A DNA stretch of 40,604 bases, from contig CAJINV010000006.1 in assembly GCA_905178155.1 (NCBI GenBank), positions 4,180,356 through 4,220,959 of the forward strand, written 5' to 3'. The DNA comes from Amoebophrya sp. A120. Lineage: Eukaryota; Sar; Dinophyceae; Syndiniales; Amoebophryaceae. The position numbers were made by a program, and so were the translations under genes. The notes beneath the pieces are model-generated. The model saw only the letters and a list, made by a program, of their open reading frames with translations, searched no databases and had not been told where the DNA came from. Positions 24,201 to 32,778 of this stretch are shown in pieces (the first letter of the stretch is position 1; each line of letters starts with the position of its first letter).

Positions 24201-26667
24201 CCGTAAATTATCGTCCAGCACCATCACTTCACCCTCATATTGCCCTTGTTCCTCCTCCACTACACTATCGTGGTCCGCAGGAACCAAATTGTAGTCATCT
24301 TCCCTATCCCTTTGCAACGAACTCCTAGTATCTCCGTAAACCAGAAAAGAAGGGTCGTCGTTCGGGCCGGCGGTCGCGAAATTTATCCTATGTACAAACG
24401 GGGCCCACACCCCAGAGTCAAGACGGGGAATCGGCTAGCCAAATCCACAAGCTTTGGCTGTTTTGCATGACAAATTTTAACTCGTAGTGTAGTACTTTTT
24501 GACGTAGTTCAGCAGCATCACAGGTCTAGCATATCATGTTGATTGGAGCATGACAAATTGAAATTTCAGAACGCGACTAAATATAAATGCTTCTCATGGG
24601 GCTCCGCATGAGAAGCATTTTCAGCATGCAGATTTGCATTACAGCTATGGGGTGGGGACGTTTTCAAATACGATAAAATTCTCCCAGTCATCTTCCGCCG
24701 CGGCGAGCGGATCAATTGCAAATATGTGGTCTGGGTCGGAAGTAGATTCTGAGACTTGTCCTGCACGTTTTGCATGAGCCCTAATCGATCTGTGATGCAT
24801 GCCGTAGCATCACATATTTTTTGAGGGGTTCTTGCTGGTGCCGATTCCGCATGACAAATACTCCTACTACCTCCGCGTAGAAAAAATCGCATTCCCTTTG
24901 GTGATGGTGCTGCTCATGCAATCCAAATTTTTTTGGGAACCAAATGCAGCAGCACAAGTTGCAACCTCCCAGACCCAGATCGATATTTGCAACACATAGA
25001 GCGGATCCCCAAGCAACTTCCGCTTCAGACTCGCCCCTTCCTGGTAGGACACATAGCGGCCGCTCTTGGGCTATCCTGTGTAAAAACGTGCCCGCCCCAG
25101 GGCTGTCATGCAAATGCGCAATGACAGGAACATTTGTAATGCGCATCTCCATGAGAGGCATTTCCAGTCGTATTGTGGCATTTGTAATGCTGTAAACAGG
25201 ATGAGAAAGTGCCCTACTCGTGCGGCTTTCCTTGCTAGGCAGCACTACACTGCACATGGAAACTTGTCATGCAGAACTCCCAAAACTTGGGGATTTGTGT
25301 TGCAGACTTCCCATCTTGACTATGGTATGGGGACGTTTTTACATCGGATATGGGCGAGGAGGAGGACTTGTTGTTGTAACCCCGCGAGGACGTGGTGCTC
25401 GACGGCAGATCTATTATGGACAAAGACCGGGACTTTACGATGCGGCTGCCTTGGTTGAGATGTCGCCCAGACGTCGACCCCCGGGGCATGAATTGGTGTT
25501 GTGAAGTTCTTGTGCTAGCAGGCGTATGCTCATCTCGTGAGATGTTGAAATCTCCGCGACTACGACCAGGCAGATCCTGGACCCCATCGTCCTCCAGAAA
25601 CCTTGTTAAATAAAATGGATCGTCCTCCCCCGGTCGTGCTTGGAGGAGGGGTCCACCACTTCCCAGCATGATCTCGTCTTCACCTAGTTCCCGGCTCTCG
25701 GACCGGGAGAGCAGGAGCTCCTCGTCGTCGTGGTGGGAAGCGAAGTTCATGCCTCCCGGCGGCAGCGACGCGGATTTGACGGGCAGAAACAGCAAGTCAT
25801 CTTCTCTCCTGAGTGAAAACGTCCCCACCCCAGAGTTGTCATGCAAATGCGCAATGGCAGGAACATTTGTAATGCGCGGATCCTTGAGAGGCATTTCCAA
25901 TCGTGTTTTGGTATTTGTAATGGTGTAAACAGGATGAGAAAGTGGCTTTCTCATGCGGCTTCCCTTGCCAACTAGCAATACACTGCAGAGCGAGACTTGT
26001 CATGCACAGCTCCCAAAACTTGGAGATTTGTGTTGCTAGATTCCCAATTTGACCATGGGGTGGGGGCGTTTTTGCTCAGGATATCTTCCGGCCCCTCGTC
26101 TTCCTCGGACAGGATCGCCGGCAGATTCGAAAACTGCACCTCCTTGGTCGGTTGCCGTGCGGGTTGCACTTGCGGCGCTACCGGCGGTGCGACTATTGTG
26201 CCCGCGGAAGATTTTTTCGTTTGGTCGTGCCCAGGCCCTGACGCAGTCGCAGGCGGTGGTGGGGGAGGAGGCGGGGGTGGGGGTGGTACTGATAGATTAA
26301 TTGCGCCTCCTTTGTTGTTGGAGTTGGTCTTAGTTTGACTTGGCACAGCACCACCACCCGCATGAACATCACTTCTTCCCTCTTCTCGTCCCCGCCCCGG
26401 CTGGGGTACTAAGTGATCGTGCGCCGACATGGACGAGGACTCTCCTGCTCCCGATGTTGGCACGACCAGAGAGCGTGGTGGAGGCGCGGCCGGGGTTCTG
26501 GCCACCGCTGGAGCCCCACTGGTCGAAGTCTCCTGCTTCGAAACACGCCCGGGCGGGGGTCGTGGCTGCGGCTCCGGCTGACTGGCGGTAGTCGGATTTT
26601 TGCCCCGCCCCCGCGGGTCTTTGTTCCCGGAAGTAGAGCGGTCTACTTCTTGCTGGTTTTCTACCAT
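12204..26667 (-). CDS. voltage-gated K+ channel with cyclic-nucleotide-binding-like domain, 2,076 aa, 31 exons
   Basis: With ATG at 26667 and TGA at 12204-12206, removing 30 introners leaves 6,231 nt (2,077 codons). Order: a disordered N-terminus of about 580 residues with a poly-Pro run; S1 near 605-640 (exon 22811-23008); S2-S4 in exon 22038-22486 with sensor FLRNIRLLRLFELLRLAR; S5 (IKFIGVLLVSSHWLACIWA) in 21217-21362; then a low-complexity outer-loop insert of about 460 residues; the pore helix and selectivity filter TLTSIGYGD at about 1325 (19177-19864); S6 (FFGCVMMFLAGMLWTAVIG); a C-linker beginning GVLANMDPSQRDFFQSIDEL; and a CNB fold (17337-17613) continuing ALTYCECTQLSKQDL. The phosphate cassette (WGDDVIL...FYRGAALTY) lacks the usual Arg-Thr/Ser-Ala, so ligand binding is doubtful, as in EAG/KCNH channels. 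The last 500 residues are low-complexity with poly-Gln. The family call is secure. Gating is inference. Confidence 0.9.
12244..12520. mobile_element. introner, family A
   Basis: Left TATGAATTGCAAATATG with TCTGGGTCTGG, right CCAGACATCCAGACAGA and TTTGCAATGCATA. Flanks CCGAC and CCGCC. Last intron of the K+ channel gene. Confidence 0.88.
12609..12918. mobile_element. introner, family C
   Basis: Left TATGCGGTGGAAAAACGTCC, right GTGACGTTTTTCCTCAGGATA in parts. Both flanks are AAATC. Confidence 0.88.
13002..13262. mobile_element. introner, family A
   Basis: Left TATGAATTGCAAAAATG with TCTGGGTCTGG, right CCAGACCCAGACATTT and TTACAGTTGATA. Both flanks are GACGG. Confidence 0.92.
13539..13759. mobile_element. 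introner, A-tract terminal type
   Basis: Left TATGCAAGAAAAAAACTATG, right CACAGTTTTTTCCAGGCGTA. Both flanks are GTCGG. A GT-AG choice (donor GTGTAAGT, acceptor CGACAG, 13532-13742) is also in frame, so the true junction is ambiguous here. Confidence 0.82.
13821..13847 (-). repeat. CAG/CAA run coding for eight glutamines
   Basis: Read on the minus strand this is CAG CAG CAG CAG CAA CAA CAG CAG before the LSMAEKLEKD segment in the K+ channel tail. Confidence 0.9.
13937..14198. mobile_element. introner, family A
   Basis: Left TATCAAATGCAAAAGTGT with CTGGGTCTGG, right CCAGACCCAGACATTT and TTGCATTTGATA. Flanks AGAGT and AGAGG. Confidence 0.92.
14578..14846. mobile_element. introner, family A
   Basis: Left TATGCATTGCAAATATC with a worn CTGG block, right CCAGACCCAGACATA and TTTGCACTGGATA. 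Both flanks are GGTGC. Confidence 0.9.
14900..15195. mobile_element. introner, family C body with a family A-like left tip
   Basis: Left tip TATCAAATGCAAAAACATCC then CCACCTCCCC, right CAATGGGGACGTTTTT and CCTCAGGATA. Both flanks are CGTGC. The first 15 bases match family A or E tips and the rest is family C. Confidence 0.88.
15418..15573. mobile_element. introner, family E
   Basis: Left TATGCTTCGTAAAAGTACCG, right GGTACTTTTGCAATGCATA. Both flanks are ACTGC. Confidence 0.9.
15755..16014. mobile_element. introner, family A
   Basis: Left TATGAAATTGCAAATATG with TTTGGGCCTGG, right CCAGACCCGGACATA and TTTGCATTCGATA. Both flanks are ACGTA. Confidence 0.9.
16092..16423. mobile_element. introner, family B
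   Basis: Left TATCAAAAGGAAAACTCCCT, right GGGAGGATTTTTCCTTGCGATA in parts. Both flanks are GCCTC. Confidence 0.92.
16486..16634. mobile_element. introner, family E
   Basis: Left TATGAACTGCAAAAGCATCG, right CGATACTTTTGCACGGGATA. Both flanks are ACTTT. Confidence 0.92.
16670..16941. mobile_element. introner, family A
   Basis: Left TATCCACTGCAAATATG with TCTGGGTACATGG, right CCAGACATCCAGACATA and TTTGCAGTGCATA. Both flanks are AGCGA. Confidence 0.9.
17011..17336. mobile_element. introner, family B
   Basis: Left TATCGTAAGGAAAAATCCCC, right GGGGGGATTTTTCCTTTTGATA in parts. Flanks GGCTT and GGCCC share only GGC. The join runs through the CNB-fold sequence FYRGAALTYCECT in frame. Confidence 0.88.
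17614..17938. mobile_element. introner, family B
   Basis: Left TATTGCGAGGAAAAATCCCC, right GGGGGGATTTTTCATTTTGATA in parts. Both flanks are GGTTG. Confidence 0.9.
18001..18249. mobile_element. introner, family F
   Basis: Left TATGAGAGTGCACATAGCTC, right GTTGTGCACAACTCTCATA. Both flanks are TCGTT. Confidence 0.9.
18312..18596. mobile_element. introner, family C
   Basis: Left TATCCTAAGCGAAAACGTCC, right GGGGACGTTTTTACTCAGGATA in parts. Both flanks are AGTTG. Confidence 0.92.
18686..18947. mobile_element. introner, family A
   Basis: Left TATCAAGTGTAAAAGTGT with CTGGGTCTGG, right CCAGACCCAGACACTT and TTACAGTTGATA. Both flanks are CGCCG. It splits the S6/C-linker, and the join reads AVIGAACGVLANMDP. 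Confidence 0.93.
19028..19176. mobile_element. introner, family E
   Basis: Left TATCCTGTGCAAAAGTATCG, right CGATACTTTTGCAATCCATA. Both flanks are TGGCG. Confidence 0.92.
19865..20171. mobile_element. introner, family D
   Basis: Left TATGGAAGCGTCAGGTTTGA, right its inverted copy ending CCTGACGCTTCCATA. Both flanks are GGTGA. Confidence 0.92.
20936..21216. mobile_element. introner, family C
   Basis: Left TATCCTATGAAAAAACGTCC, right GCGGACGTTTTTACACAGGATA in parts. Both flanks are TTCAG. Confidence 0.92.
21363..21678. mobile_element. introner, family B
   Basis: Left TATCAAAAGGAAAAATCCCC (CCTCCCC block shortened), right GGGGGGATTTTTCCTTTCGATA in parts. Both flanks are GCTTG. Confidence 0.9.
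21730..22037. mobile_element. introner, family D
   Basis: Left TATGGGAGTGTCAGGATTGA, right ending TTCTGACACATCCATA. Both flanks are CCGCC. Confidence 0.92.
22487..22810. mobile_element. introner, family B
   Basis: Left TATCAACAGGAAAAATCCCC, right GGGAGGATTTCTACCTGCAATA in parts. Both flanks are TGGAG. Confidence 0.9.
23009..23182. mobile_element. introner, A-tract terminal type
   Basis: Left TATCCCAGAGAAAAAAACAG, right GGCTTTTTTCTGTGTGATA. The flanks share TTCG. An inner inverted repeat (AAAAATAAATACACA and its complement) fills most of the 174 bp. Confidence 0.82.
23263..23526. mobile_element. introner, family A
   Basis: Left TATCAAATGCAAATATG with TCTGGGTCTGG, right CCAGACCCAGACATA and TTTGCAGTTGATA. 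Both flanks are CACGG. No offset of this junction gives GT-AG. Confidence 0.93.
23567..23875. mobile_element. introner, family B
   Basis: Left TATCAACAGGAAAGATCCTC, right GGGAGGATTTTTCCTTTTGATA in parts. Both flanks are TCCGC. Confidence 0.92.
24384..24675. mobile_element. introner, family C
   Basis: Left TATCCTATGTACAAACGGGG, right GGGGACGTTTTCAAATACGATA in parts. Both flanks are AAATT. Confidence 0.88.
24710..24998. mobile_element. introner, family A
   Basis: Left GATCAATTGCAAATATG with GTCTGGGTCGG, right CCAGACCCAGATCGATA and TTTGCAACACATA. Both flanks are GAGCG, followed on each side by GATC by chance. Confidence 0.88.
25072..25350. mobile_element. introner, family C
   Basis: Left TATCCTGTGTAAAAACGTGC, right GGGGACGTTTTTACATCGGATA in parts. 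Both flanks are TGGGC. Confidence 0.93.
25805..26083. mobile_element. introner, family C
   Basis: Left TCTCCTGAGTGAAAACGTCC, right GGGGGCGTTTTTGCTCAGGATA in parts. Both flanks are TCTTC. First intron of the K+ channel gene. Confidence 0.92.
26252..26289 (-). repeat. poly-proline coding run
   Basis: A G-rich run which, read on the minus strand, encodes about 12 consecutive prolines in the N-terminal disordered part of the K+ channel. Confidence 0.85.
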
Positions 26668-28830
26668 GATATTCAATGTAGAATCTGTGAAGAAATGTAG
26701 AACGTGCAGCGAGGTAAGTTCTTCTTTCAGTACATGGGTAATTGTACTTTATCAAATTATGATTTTCGTCGCACTAGTGGTCATGTTTCTCCAGTCCTTC
26801 TTTCCATCGACTTTTGGAGAAGGAACTGCGCAGGTGTAGGATGATGAAAAGTGGATAATGATAATGATAATGTCTACTGGGTGGACGATGAAGAGTAAAT
26901 TGAATCATCTTCGTAGTTGGTTTTGATGTTTATCTTTAGGGGGTAAGTAACAAAAAGCGCTGGGTCCTCGACGTGATAGATTACTTATTAATCCTCTGTG
27001 GTAGTGAAGAAAATGAAAACTTGAAACAGTAGAAACTGGTACAATGCCAAAGCCTTCTGTACGCACGAACGGAAACGGAACGTTGTGTCAAGTAAAAACT
27101 CACAGGACCGGTTATCAAGTCTGCACGACAGAGAGGACTACTGATGCCTTGAAGCTGCACGACAGAGAATGACGGATTGAAACTGCACGACAGAGAACGA
27201 GCACACACCGAGGCCACGTCGATAAGTAGCTATCAAGGAAAGCGTTTATATATCATTCCAAGTGCACGAACCGATATTTCTTGACGTATGTAGTAACCGA
27301 ATTTTTTATCACGAGAAACAGAGCAGCTGCTCAACGGGACCGGATGAGGCAGGTGGTAAATAGCAAACCATTCTGATGAACATGACCGGCGAGCGAGAGC
27401 TACGACCACTCTTCAACACGGAAATGTGTTTCGATTATCCCGGAATAATAAATGGAGTTCTGGCAGCTGCTGCACTTTTTCATGCGAAGTAGAGTGCGGA
27501 CTCCTACTACAGAAGCACGACTGCATCTGGGAGAAACGGAAGTCGACGATTGAGTCTTGTTGTTCGTGTAGTCTCACAGAAGTACTGTTAGCGGCGGAAG
27601 AGGATCTTCATCGTGGTATTGGCTCTTATAATTTCCAGCGGTATCTACTAAGTTGGTGACGTTCTTAGAAGCTCCTTTTACTCACTGCATTTCCATGAAG
27701 CAAGAAGCCCCCTCGCATTTATACAAATAGAGCGCACTTAGCATCATCTCGAGTACTTTTGTGGTCGATGACGCTGGCTTGTTCTCGCAACTCTTAACGC
27801 TCGCTGTTCTCCCCAGTTGTGGTTTTTAGATAGTAGTAGTAGGAGTAATTTTGGACAACTCTAGGCCGTTACAACGCACGCACGGTGAGGGCAAAAGTGA
27901 ACTACGAGCTAGGATTTGTACTAGGTTGTTCAAACTAGGTTCGAAACCGAGTATAATACGAGTAGTAGTTCCTTTTAGAAAGAATAGCCGCGTATTTGAT
28001 ATTCACCGCAGTAGGTAGTTGTAGTCCAGGAGCCGCAACAGATGTTGAAATCAAGGCAGTGTAACTCTGTAAAATTCCAGGTAGGGACGGTAAAGAAAGC
28101 CTGAAGATAGTTCTCGTGAGGCGCGGCGAAAAGTACTAGAACCCCCGTGGGTTGTAAGAGTAAATGAGTTCTCAGTTGGACGAGACCACACCGCACCATC
28201 CGCGAGAGAACGCGTATGGCCTTCCGCGTAGGCTATTGGTGTTTGGTGTTTGGTGTAAAGATGTTGTTGCCTCAACGAGGTCGGACGTGGGCGAAGTTCA
28301 AGTGTGGAGAGTGAAGGTGATCGTTTTTTCGGTATAAAGTTGTATAGTGGATCATCAATTTAAGGAAAACCGACAGTCAGGTGCTGTCATCTGAAATGAT
28401 ATTCAAGCTGAAAATAAAAAGGAAGCGACTTCTCCTGATGAAGAGCCGAGTTCTAGTAAAGTGCGCTAACGGGAGTAACGGCAATAATAGTATTTGTGCC
28501 ACTACAACCTCTGTGGCGTTTTTTTATCTCTAGAAAGTATCACCGCTTTTTCACCAATTGTGATGCGAGAGGTGGAGGAGAAAGTATCAACTTGTTTTTG
28601 AAGGCAATTTAGTCGTGAGTGTAGTTGTGGCAACAAGATGCTTAGAGGCTAATCGTGACAGGAAGGCATAGCAATACCTGCAAGCAACAGTCTCTACTTC
28701 TTAGCCTTAAGACTACATGTAGCTGGGCGCTATAACAACAAGCTCAATCATCAAATCCGAAGAGGGTGAATAAGTACATGTGACATCAAAGTGAGTTTCT
28801 CATGCGTACGAGCGCGACAAAGTGAATCTG
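26668..28830. other. spacer upstream of the K+ channel gene
   Basis: No convincing gene and no introner. It probably contains the channel promoter and the 3' region of the next gene, but no motif is recognisable. It holds a short ATAATG microsatellite near 26854-26872 and the CTGCACGACAGAGA repeats listed separately. Confidence 0.5.
27121..27196. repeat. three copies of CTGCACGACAGAGA
   Basis: Identical 14-mers start at 27121, 27155 and 27183 (spacings 34 and 28) in non-coding DNA. The intervening sequence is unrelated. Confidence 0.8.
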
Positions 28831-31800
28831 TCATGCTGTGCGACATGATGAACTACATTCTCTTTTCATCATCACCTCCCCGAGTCCTCCCCGTCTAGTC
28901 TGTGGCCCTTTCCTATGAGAGTGCACAACTACCTCCCCCTTTGCCTCATTTGTTGTAGAACCTCTGCAGCAACAGAAACAACATAGAGGATGCAGCTTCC
29001 GCATGACAAACCCACATCCTAGAACTTGTATATGCAAACCCACGTCCGGACTGCAGTGCAGTCTGGGCAGCAGCTCGTCCAAGTGCAAGTGGAACCTGTA
29101 TAATGCAATCACAGCCAAAAGATCCAGGTGGCTTAGGCAGGATTTCTATGCCGTTTCGCATGACAAATGAAAGGGAAAGGGGGAGTTCTGCTGCACCTTT
29201 CCTATTTCCGGCAAAGGGTTGGATCGGCTCTATCCTATGTAAAAACGTCCCCACACCATAGCTAAGATGGGAAGTCTGCAACACAAATCCCCAAGTTTTG
29301 GGAGTTCTGCATGACAAGTTTCCATCTGCAGCGTAGGGCTGGCTAGCAAGTAAAGCCGCATGAGAAAGCCATTTCCTCATCCTGTTTACAGCATTACAAA
29401 TACCAAAACACGACTGGAAATGCCCCTCATGGAGATGCGCACTACAAATGTTCCTGTCATTGCACATTTGCATGACAACTCTGGGGTGGGGACGTTTTTG
29501 CTTAGGGTAGGCTCTCCGCCTCCGCTATCAACTGCAAATATGTTGTCTGGGTCCTCTGGAAGCGTGCAAACTTGTCATGCTTGTCTCACATTGACTCTTG
29601 AATCTGTAATGCCTGGGCAGGAAAAGGGCCTCGTCTTGCCTGTCAGGCGAAAAGAACGCGCTTTGCCATGCAGAAAACGAAACACATAGAAGCTCAAAAA
29701 CTTGTCATGCTTAGCTGTGCATTACAGTGTTTGCCCATCTCAATCACAGATGTGCATCACAAGGTTCCAGAAGAACTACACCCGACATATTTGCATTCGA
29801 TATCCTCCCGCGCCGGCGACGCCCGGCATCTGGGGTTGCGAGGGTCCTCTTGAACCTGTATCAAAAGGAAAAATCCCCCCTCCCCACATCAAAACGAGAT
29901 TTCTGATGCTGGATTTGAGTACACAAATCAGGTTTGTATTGCAGGAAAGCATTGCAGTCAGATCCCCAGGCTAGGCAGGGGCGTATGCGTCGAGTTGTTC
30001 AGCATGGCAAGCGGCTCCCCTTTAGGCCCAACAGCATGACAAATCGCTTCCATAGTGTGGCGGAAGCTTCTGCCGTTGTCTTCTTGCAATACAAATGTGA
30101 TTTGCGACCTCAAATCAGCAACACAAATTTTCGAAAACATACCTTTTCGATATGGGGAGGGGGGATTTTTGCTTTTGATAACCTGCTCCTGCTCCTGCGC
30201 CGGAATACCGACCCATGCCGCCGTAGTTCAGATTTTGGAAACCGTGGGCCTACGCTATCCTGAGTAAATAAAACGTCGTCCCCAAACTAAGTATATCTGT
30301 CATGCTATTCTGCGTGAAAAATTCTCTATCATGCGCACCTCCATGAGAAGAATTTTCCAGTCCTGCCTGGGACGAATTTGCCATGTTCGAATCAGGATAC
30401 TAAGAAAACTCCATTTGTGATGCGACTGCACCACCTAGTACTACCCTCCACCGGACTAATTAAACTGGAGGTGAAAAGATGAACTTGTGATGCGCATGAG
30501 GCAAAACTTCTTGACGATTAAATTTTGCTCAGGATATGCGCGAGGGACTGCATCGCCTGGAGCTCGTTCTCTTGGAAGTCTTGGTACAGCTGTTGATTTT
30601 GTATTTTCATCTTCTAAACCAGCGTCTTCCTGTCTTGCAAAAACAACAGACGTCTGCAAAAAGAAAAACAACTTCACCAGACGTGGACGTGCATGTGGCA
30701 GCAAAAATAAAACCGCTTGCTACCGCATGACAAAAAATGACACTAGAAATAATTTCCTACCTTGTAGCCTAGTATGGCTCCAAAAATTTCGGACAGCGCG
30801 CCCAGCCATGACACGGTGTATGAAATGCAAAAGTGTCTGGGTCTGGAAGAATGCAAGTTTGTCATGCTTGTCTGGCACGACTCAGAAATCTGTGACGCAT
30901 GAGCAGGAAAAGTGCCTCTTGCCTGTTGTGCAAAAATGCAGTTTGTCATGCGGAAAACGAAATATAAAGGAGCCCAGAGACTTGTCATGCGTGGCTGCGT
31001 ATTGCAGTGTGCCCACCAGACACAGACTAGCATCACAAGTTTCCAGACCCAGACATATTTGCAATCCATACGGTGAGAACGACGACAATCTGCCAGACCG
31101 GTACCGTATGCTCTGCAAACCTGTCTGTAAATCCGAAGAGACCCGGCTTTGTGATGCATAGTAGAAAGTACAACTTGGGATGAAGATCACGCGAAATCAT
31201 GTCTGTGTTGCATGACCGCCAAAAGCTGCCCCCTTTGCACTCCACATCAAACAAGTCGTGATAGAAGTAGGAGGTGGCAGTGCTGGGAGGTGGCAGTCGC
31301 AAAAGCTATGAAGATGCTTTGCCGTGCATTCCGGGTGATTTGCATTTGCGTGATCATCCAAAAGTTGCATTGCAAGAAATATTAACAGCCGCACTCTTAC
31401 GGAGGACGCAGACATCATATTTGCAGCGGATATACTTTTGATTTGATGTCGTTTGAGGTTCCTGGAACGTCGTAGTGCTGGTAAACGTGTATTGACCGCA
31501 CCGCCGCTATTGCAAAGTCGAAACCTGATTATAGAACGAGAGTGTGTATTGGGTATTTGTTTGCATGAACAGCATGACAAGTAGCTGCTCCCATGCGAAA
31601 ACCGGTTTGACAAAGTAGCACACCATTTATAGATAGTTGTAAATTAACCTACACTACTATACCTGCATTTATGAAGCAGAAGAATGTCCACATGAAGATC
31701 CACCGGATGTGCAGGGGCGGCTCGCCGAAAGAAATCATATAGGCCATGGACACCACGAACAGCATGCACAGCGACCCCAAGTATCAAGTGCAAACGTGTC

Positions 31801-32778
31801 TGGGTCTGCAAGAGTTTTGTGTTGCTGATACTCGCATCGCAGAGTATTCCCTTGTACAGCATAACAGCATCAGAAGTTATTTTGCGCGGTGGCTCATTGC
31901 GGATTCAGACTCGCAAAACGCATGAGAAACTGAGTTTCATATAGCATGACAAAAAAATCGCCAATCGCATTTTATGCATCACAAATCCTTGTTGCCTTCC
32001 GCATTTCGCAACACAAATCCAGGCCCAGACCTGTTTTCCATGCATACCAAGGTGTCGCCGACGATCAACCTGCCGAGAACGCAGAGGAACTGGTATCAAA
32101 ATGAAACATCCCCCCTCCCCATATCGAAATGGAAACTTGTGATGCTAATTTGTGGTCAAAAATCGTGTTTGTATTGCCTATACGGCAATAGGAGCCATGT
32201 GCCGCATTCCAAAGCCAGTCTGTGGTCATGCGCTTTTGAGTACGGCAAGCCTGTTTGTCATGCGTAAGTGCTAGCCTTCTGCATGATAACCAAACAGGCT
32301 CGGAAAATGCCGCCAAGCACTTTCTGCAAGCGAAATCAGATCCTTGTACGCAAATCCAGCATCAGAAACTTCGTTTTGATATTATGGGGAGGGGGGATTT
32401 TTCCGCACAATAACTGGATTACCCCGATGAAGATCACGAATTTATGGATTGCAAAAATGTCTGGGTCTGGAAGGATACAACTTGCGATGCTACTTTTGGA
32501 ATCTACATAAAATCTGTATTGCATGAACGGCAAAAGAGGTGTAATTTGTGCTACGCGGAGAGGGCGTTTTTCATGCGGTATGAGCATCAGAAAGCCCTCG
32601 CAAAATCTCTGATGCTAGGTCATGCATCACAGACCTCATGGGTCAAGCAAAATCTGCATGACAAACTCCTGCATTCTTCCAGACCCAGACATTTTTGCAT
32701 TTGATAGAATTTCCGCATTTGCAGCGCGAAGTTGGACGGCGGCTGGTCCGATTCGAAGACGTGCGCTGGGAAGATCAT
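28831..32778 (-). CDS. four-helix membrane protein, about 235 aa
   Basis: ATG at 32778 (context AAAAAATGATC). Nine introners and two GT-AG introns are removed, giving 708 nt to a TGA at 28831. Helices: FVIFIGVIQFLCVLGRLIV, GSLCMLFVVSMAYMISF, HIRWIFMWTFFCFINA and a long VWQIVVVLTV...SEIFGAILGY segment. The N-terminus and the loops are short. I do not recognise the family. A ZIP transporter was considered and dropped, because the His-rich metal-site helix is absent. The C-terminal tail is uncertain. Strict removal at 30256-30536 gives an Arg-rich tail. A one-phase shift there (possible as a GC-AG intron) gives a Gly/Ala/Tyr tail with NYGGMGRYSGAGAGAG and a stop at 28872, which looks more protein-like. 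Confidence 0.7.
28914..29204. mobile_element. introner, family F, right end worn
   Basis: Left TATGAGAGTGCACAACTACC, right GGGAGTTCTGCTGCACC then TTTCCTA. Both flanks are TTTCC. Confidence 0.82.
29231..29509. mobile_element. introner, family C
   Basis: Left TATCCTATGTAAAAACGTCC, right GGGGACGTTTTTGCTTAGGGTA in parts. Both flanks are GGCTC. Only about 16 bp of exon separate it from the next element. Confidence 0.92.
29526..29802. mobile_element. introner, family A
   Basis: Left TATCAACTGCAAATATG with TTGTCTGGGTCC, right end worn (CCCGACATATTTG then CATTCGATA). Flanks TCCGC and TCCTC. Confidence 0.88.
29859..30180. mobile_element. introner, family B
   Basis: Left TATCAAAAGGAAAAATCCCC, right GGGGGGATTTTTGCTTTTGATA in parts. 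Both flanks are ACCTG. Here the target repeat happens to allow GT-AG (minus strand AG|GTTATC ... ATACAG|GT). Confidence 0.93.
30256..30536. mobile_element. introner, family C, diverged body
   Basis: Left TATCCTGAGTAAATAAAACG, right AAATTTTGCTCAGGATA. Flanks TACGC and TGCGC. This junction decides which C-terminal tail the membrane protein has. Confidence 0.85.
30654..30760 (-). other. GT-AG intron, 107 bp, with introner-type motif
   Basis: Minus-strand donor AAG|GTAGGA and acceptor after TTTTTGCAG. The phase is kept between GAILGYK and TSVVFARQ. The intron still contains GCATGACAAA at 30725-30734, the motif shared by the introners. Confidence 0.75.
30819..31070. mobile_element. introner, family A
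   Basis: Left TATGAAATGCAAAAGTGT with CTGGGTCTGG, right CCAGACCCAGACATA and TTTGCAATCCATA. Both flanks are CGGTG. Confidence 0.92.
31125..31662 (-). other. GT-AG intron, 538 bp, holding a decayed introner
   Basis: Donor GCAG|GTATAG and acceptor GATTTACAG|ACAGG on the minus strand keep the frame (CFINA to DRFAEH). Inside, near 31405-31431, is a worn family A right end (ACGCAGACATCATATTTG then CAGCGGATA), along with several GCATGACAA-type motifs. Confidence 0.65.
31782..32046. mobile_element. introner, family A
   Basis: Left TATCAAGTGCAAACGTGT with CTGGGTCTGC, right CCAGGCCCAGACCTG and TTTTCCATGCATA. Both flanks are CCAAG. Confidence 0.9.
32094..32412. mobile_element. introner, family B
   Basis: Left TATCAAAATGAAACATCCCC, right GGGGGGATTTTTCCGCACAATA in parts, with a small ATT insertion inside the right repeat (GATATTATGGGG). 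Both flanks are ACTGG. Confidence 0.92.
32443..32706. mobile_element. introner, family A
   Basis: Left TATGGATTGCAAAAATG with TCTGGGTCTGG, right CCAGACCCAGACATTT and TTGCATTTGATA. Both flanks are GAATT. First intron of the four-helix membrane protein. Confidence 0.93.

Noticed and set aside
30538-32778. ZIP-type zinc transporter
   Set aside because: SEIFGAILGY resembles a ZIP helix, but once spliced the protein is only about 235 aa with four helices and no His-rich metal-site motif.
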